DNA from: Paenibacillus pasadenensis DSM 19293 | GTDB lineage: Bacteria; Bacillota; Bacilli; Paenibacillales; Paenibacillaceae | Length of the DNA: 64,000 nt | Direction: 5' to 3' | NCBI RefSeq assembly: GCF_000422485.1 | Contig: NZ_KE383849.1 | Coordinates: 245,885 to 309,884, forward strand | In this document: positions 60,891-64,000 of the stretch, piece by piece | Position numbering within the stretch: the stretch's first letter is position 1 | Layout: each line of letters starts with the position of its first letter | The notes under the pieces: model-generated | Databases searched by the model: none | Seen by the model: only the letters and a program-made list of their open reading frames with translations | Told to the model about the DNA's origin: nothing | Translations under genes and position numbers: made by a program

Positions 60891-61724
60891 CTATTCCGCC
60901 AGGGCGCGCCGGCTGGCGCGCCACTGGATGTAGTTGATGACGAGCAGCATGGCGAAGGACATCACGAGCAGCACGACCGCGATCGCCGTCGCCTGCTCGA
61001 GCTCGAACGACTCCAGCTTGGTCATGATGAGCAGCGGCGCGATCTCGGTCTTCATCGGCATGTTGCCGGAGATGAAGACGACCGAGCCGTACTCGCCGAT
61101 GCCGCGGGCGAAGGCGAGCGCGAAGCCGGTCAGCAGCGCCGGCGTCAGCTCCGGCAGCACGACGCGCAGCACCGTGCGCCAACGTCCCGCCCCGAGCATG
61201 ACCGCCGCCTCCTCGATTTCCTTGTCGAGATCCTCAAGCACGGGCTGCACGGTCCGCACGATGAACGGCAGGCCGATGAAGATCAGGGCGATCGTAATGC
61301 CGAGCGGCGTGAAGGCGACCTTCAGGCCGAGCGGCTCGAGCCACTGGCCGATCCAGCCGTTCGGGGCGTAGATCGCCGTGAGCGCGACGCCGGCGACCGC
61401 CGTGGGCAGCGCGAACGGCAGGTCGACGAGGCTGTCGAGCAGCTTGCGCCCCGGAAACCGGTAGCGCACGAGCACCCAGGCGACGATCAGCCCGAACAGC
61501 AGGTTGACGAGAGCGGCGGCAAGCGAGGTGAGCAGGCTGATCCGGTAGGAAGCCATCACCCGCGGGGCGGTCACGGTCGTCCAGAACTCGCCCCAGCTCA
61601 AATCGGACGTCTTGAGGAAGATGCAGCCCAGCGGGATGAGGACGATGATGCCGAGATACAGCACCGTGATGCCCATCGTGAGGCCGAAGCCCGGCAGCAC
61701 GCTGCGAGACCGGGAACCTTTCAT
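60891..61724 (-). CDS. cysT: Sulfate ABC transporter permease
   Basis: 277 residues, six membrane helices; EAA-type loop [21 protein letters not shown] and the CysT-typical [23 protein letters not shown] (split). Forms the channel with CysW. AGGAG precedes the ATG; 49 bp after sbp. Confidence 0.93.
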   Translation of the reverse strand: MKGSRSRSVLPGFGLTMGITVLYLGIIVLIPLGCIFLKTSDLSWGEFWTTVTAPRVMASYRISLLTSLAAALVNLLFGLIVAWVLVRYRFPGRKLLDSLVDLPFALPTAVAGVALTAIYAPNGWIGQWLEPLGLKVAFTPLGITIALIFIGLPFIVRTVQPVLEDLDKEIEEAAVMLGAGRWRTVLRVVLPELTPALLTGFALAFARGIGEYGSVVFISGNMPMKTEIAPLLIMTKLESFELEQATAIAVVLLVMSFAMLLVINYIQWRASRRALAE

Positions 61725-61773
61725 GTGAAGTCAGCTCCTGTAACGGTAGGATAGCGCGGTCGGTCCGCTCAGC

Positions 61774-62898
61774 TTACTTGGAGCCCGGCGTGTAGATCTC
61801 GTCGAACGTGCCGCCGTCGGCGAAGTGCTTCTTCTGCGCTTCCGCCCAGCCGCCGAAGTCCTTGTCGATCTGCAGCAGCTCGAGGTCTTTGAACGTGTCC
61901 TTGTACTGGGCGGCGATATCCGGGTTGATCGGACGGTAGAAGTTGTCGGCGGCGATCTTCTGGCCTTCGTCGGTGTAGAGATACTTCAGGTACTCTTCCG
62001 CCACCTCGCGCGTGCCCTTGCTGTCGACGACCTTGTCGACGACCGCGACCGGAGGCTCCGCCAGGATGCTGAGCGAAGGATAGACGATCTCGAACTTGTC
62101 GCCGAGCTCCTTTTGGGACAGGAACGCCTCGTTCTCCCATGCCAGGAGCACGTCGCCGATGCCCCGCTCGGTGAACGTCGTCGTCGAGCCGCGGGCTCCG
62201 GAATCGAGCACCGGCACGTTCTGGAACAGCTTCTTGATGAATTCCTTCGTCTTGGCCTCGTCGCCGCCGTCCTGCTTTTGCGCGTAGCCCCATGCCGCCA
62301 GGTAGTTCCAGCGGGCGCCGCCGGACGTTTTCGGGTTCGGCGTGATGACCTGAACGCCGTCCTTCACGAGATCGCTCCAGTCCTTGATTCCTTTCGGATT
62401 GCCCTTGCGGACGAGGAAGACGATCGTCGACGTGTACGGCGCGCTGTTGTCCTCGAACTTGCCCTTCCAGTCCTTGTTCAGCAGGCCTTTCTCGGCGATC
62501 GCGTCGATGTCGTAGCCGAGCGCCAGCGTCACGACGTCGGCCTTGAGGCCGCCGATGACCGACAGCGACTGCTTGCCGGAGCCGCCGTGCGACTGCTTCA
62601 CGGTTACTTCCTGACCGGTTTTGTCTTTCCAGTACTTCGCGAACGCCGCGTTGAAGGACACATACAGCTCCCGCGTCGGATCGTAGGAGACGTTCAGCAG
62701 CTCGACCGGATCCTTCGGCGCCGGCGCTTCCGTCGCGCCGGCATTCGCAGCCGTATTTTCAGCCGGCGCGTTCGCGGCGCCGCCGCTTCCTGCCGAATTT
62801 GCAGCGTTGTTGCCGGACCCGCATGCGGTCAGACCGAGAGCGAGCGAAGCCGTGAGGAGCAGGACAGGCCACTTGGAGAGCGAGTTTCTTTTGGACAT
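61774..62898 (-). CDS. sbp: Sulfate-binding lipoprotein
   Basis: 374 residues. Lipoprotein signal peptide with lipobox LGLTACGSG (Cys about residue 24), a low-complexity Ala/Gly/Asn linker, then a binding domain with [43 protein letters not shown] and [17 protein letters not shown], typical of prokaryotic sulfate-binding proteins. Start at 62898 follows AAGGGG; the reading to 63039 is rejected. First gene of sbp-cysT-cysW-yezD; cysA, the ATPase, is missing from the operon. Confidence 0.93.
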   Translation of the reverse strand: MSKRNSLSKWPVLLLTASLALGLTACGSGNNAANSAGSGGAANAPAENTAANAGATEAPAPKDPVELLNVSYDPTRELYVSFNAAFAKYWKDKTGQEVTVKQSHGGSGKQSLSVIGGLKADVVTLALGYDIDAIAEKGLLNKDWKGKFEDNSAPYTSTIVFLVRKGNPKGIKDWSDLVKDGVQVITPNPKTSGGARWNYLAAWGYAQKQDGGDEAKTKEFIKKLFQNVPVLDSGARGSTTTFTERGIGDVLLAWENEAFLSQKELGDKFEIVYPSLSILAEPPVAVVDKVVDSKGTREVAEEYLKYLYTDEGQKIAADNFYRPINPDIAAQYKDTFKDLELLQIDKDFGGWAEAQKKHFADGGTFDEIYTPGSK

Positions 62899-62997
62899 GA
62901 TGGACACACCCCTTGGTTTTTTGGTCGATCCGCGCTCATGCCGGTGGTCCGGTAACAAGCCGTCAATTCCCAGTTGTTTAGTTGGTTTATGAAACGA

Positions 62998-63027
62998 ATC
63001 ATACCAGCCTATTCCTATCCGTGTCAA
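62998..63027 (-). promoter_or_regulatory. Sigma-A promoter of the sulfate operon
   Basis: Minus-strand TTGACA (63022-63027), 18-bp spacer, TATGAT (62998-63003). The leader of about 95 nt shows no SAM riboswitch; a TGAAACG/CATAAACC AT-rich stretch downstream of the -10 may hold a repressor site. Confidence 0.65.
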
Positions 63028-63104
63028 CGGATTTTTCAACCGGATTTATGCAACGCATAAGGAGAGCTTATAAGGGATAACGCGGCGGGAAATTGAAACG
63101 AGGG

Positions 63105-63293
63105 CCCGGCTCTCGCTTCGGGGAGCGGGCATCGGAAACAGCGCCCGCTTTCGCGGAGCGTATATGAAATCGGCACCCGCTTCGCGGAGCGGGGACTGAC
63201 ATCGAGAGCGCCCGCTTCGCGGAGCAGCATTTGAAACCGGCACCCGCTTCGCGGAGCGGCATTTGAAACCGGCACCCGCTTCGCGGAGCGGGG
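63105..63293 (+). repeat. Island D, module 1: repeats around CGCTTCGCGGAGCGG
   Basis: About five copies of a 26-33 bp unit (TTGAAACCGGCACCCGCTTC plus GCGGAGCGG), directly before module 2, as in islands A and B. Confidence 0.8.
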
Positions 63294-63440
63294 ACTCGTT
63301 CCGATCTCCCTGGAGCCCAGATTCCTTTGATTCAATTTTTTAAAAAGGAAGGAATCCGGCCTCCAAGGGAAACGCTGCCGCTTCTCCACAAGCCCCCGTC
63401 CGCTTCGCTTTCCGGTTTGGTTCGCTCTGCCGCTTCGCTC
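63294..63440 (+). repeat. Island D, module 2: about 145-bp dispersed repeat
   Basis: Near-identical to 7733-7885 and 24799-24952 up to about 63415, where it diverges. Confidence 0.8.
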
Positions 63441-63481
63441 GGCCATCCGCAACCCAATGGCACGGCTGACAGTTCCCCCCG

Positions 63482-63691
63482 TCCGGCACCCATTCGAGCC
63501 GAGCTGCTCGGTTTTTCCGCGCAACTCCCCCGTCCGGCACCCGTTCGACCCGAGCTGCTCGGTTTTTCCGCGTAACTCCCCCCGTCCGGCACCCATTCGG
63601 GCCGAATTACTCGGTTTTTCCGCGCAACTCCCCCCGTCCGGCACCCATTCAAGCCGAGTTACGCGGTTTATCCGCGCAACTCCCCCGTCCG
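63482..63691 (+). repeat. Island D, module 4: four copies of the hairpin-plus-T5 unit
   Basis: Cores start at 63501, 63552, 63604 and 63656, spacing 51, 52, 52. Two cores read CCGAGCTGCTCGG, with a changed loop but an intact stem. In-between sequence is again locus-specific (CCCGTCCGGCACCCATTCG). The array ends at the IS256-family element; modules 3, 5 and 6 are absent or lie beyond the insertion. Confidence 0.85.
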
Positions 63692-64000
63692 CGAGTTAAG
63701 TCCATATAATTGTGTAAAATGCTCCTGACCATAAAAAGGAAAGTCATGGCAGGGACTCTCGGTTAGAATGGAAGTTGTCGAGACCAACATTCCAAGGAGA
63801 GTGCCTACACATGACTCAATACCAGATTACCGTAGATCAGGACATTTTGCACCAGCTGTTTATCGGAACCGATCGGGACGCGGGAGTGGCCCGCTTGTTG
63901 GAGACGGTGCTGAATCAGGTGCTGACAGCCCAGGCGACAGATCAGCTGGCGGCGCAGACGTACGAGCGCACCAGCGAGCGCAAGGGCTACCGCAACGGCA
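63692..64000 (+). mobile_element. IS256-family insertion sequence, left end (truncated by window)
   Basis: The sequence AGTCCATATAATTGTGTAAA at about 63698-63717 matches the form of IS256-family terminal inverted repeats. It is followed after about 95 bp by a transposase gene. The left end lies in the between-core part of the last module 4 unit, so the element probably inserted into island D. The right end and target duplication are outside the window. Confidence 0.8.
63811..64000 (+). CDS. IS256-family transposase, 3' end outside window
   Basis: First 63 residues are visible, ending in QLAAQTYERTSERKGYRNG, the conserved N-terminal YERSxxRxGYRNG-type signature of IS256-family (Mutator-like) DDE transposases. 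AAGGAGAG precedes the ATG. The catalytic DDE residues would lie beyond the window. Confidence 0.9.
   Translation, partial: MTQYQITVDQDILHQLFIGTDRDAGVARLLETVLNQVLTAQATDQLAAQTYERTSERKGYRNG

Noticed and set aside
63046..63644. Minus-strand ORFs over island D
   Set aside because: They translate the CGCTTCGCGGAGCGG and module 4 repeats and have no start signals.

Overview
The window is GC-rich chromosomal DNA from a spore-forming, low-GC-phylum (Firmicutes) bacterium, most likely a high-GC member of the Paenibacillaceae. The evidence is a liaFSR cell-envelope stress operon, the pair ytxC-thrS with a T-box leader, SLH-anchored secreted glycosidase, Bacillus-type YugN, YezD and YqzM-like proteins, a GlnR/TnrA box, a SAM-I riboswitch, a ydaO-type c-di-AMP riboswitch and strong AAGGAGG-type ribosome binding sites. 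No rRNA or tRNA gene was recognised. Almost everything is housekeeping chromosome; the only clear mobile element is an IS256-family insertion sequence cut by the right edge.

Layout. 1-5 kb: the tail of an OmpR-type response regulator, then serC, glnA and a DAHP synthase (serine, glutamine and aromatic biosynthesis). 5-9.5 kb: a large membrane glycosyltransferase with Gly-rich loops, repeat island A, then DUF2062 and ispH. 10.6-18 kb: a two-component pair, an HtrA-type protease, a YugN-like protein and liaF-liaS-liaR. 18.5-24.6 kb: an Lrp/AsnC regulator, a 3D-domain protein, thrS with its T-box, ytxC and a membrane diguanylate cyclase. 24.6-26.4 kb: repeat island B. 26.4-33 kb: mqnC (futalosine menaquinone route), the metA-metI-metC operon behind a SAM-I riboswitch, and a uracil permease. 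33-45.7 kb: a GH74-SLH glycosidase, corA with short upstream ORFs, several transporters and regulators, hisJ, a DoxX/HxlR divergent pair and a J-domain-like membrane protein. 45.7-46.8 kb: repeat island C. 46.8-53.6 kb: sdhCAB with a divergent LysR regulator, and the ktrB-ktrA potassium uptake operon behind a c-di-AMP riboswitch. 53.8-62.9 kb: a CPBP protease, uvrC, a small YqzM-like membrane protein, an ArsR-MFS pair and the sulfate uptake operon sbp-cysT-cysW-yezD. 63.1-64 kb: repeat island D, interrupted by the IS256-family element.

The most unusual content is the set of four intergenic islands (about 7.6-8.9, 24.6-26.3, 45.7-46.8 and 63.1-63.7 kb). They are built from the same small set of hairpin-forming repeat modules, in the same order and the same orientation. 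Two modules are tandem arrays with a nearly invariant 51-52 bp period, and one of these has a unit that looks like a miniature intrinsic terminator (short stem followed by five T). They are not CRISPR arrays, are not coding, and are not explained by any gene nearby. A second point is a short, well-expressed-looking proline-rich ORF between a good promoter and corA, a possible leader peptide for magnesium transport.
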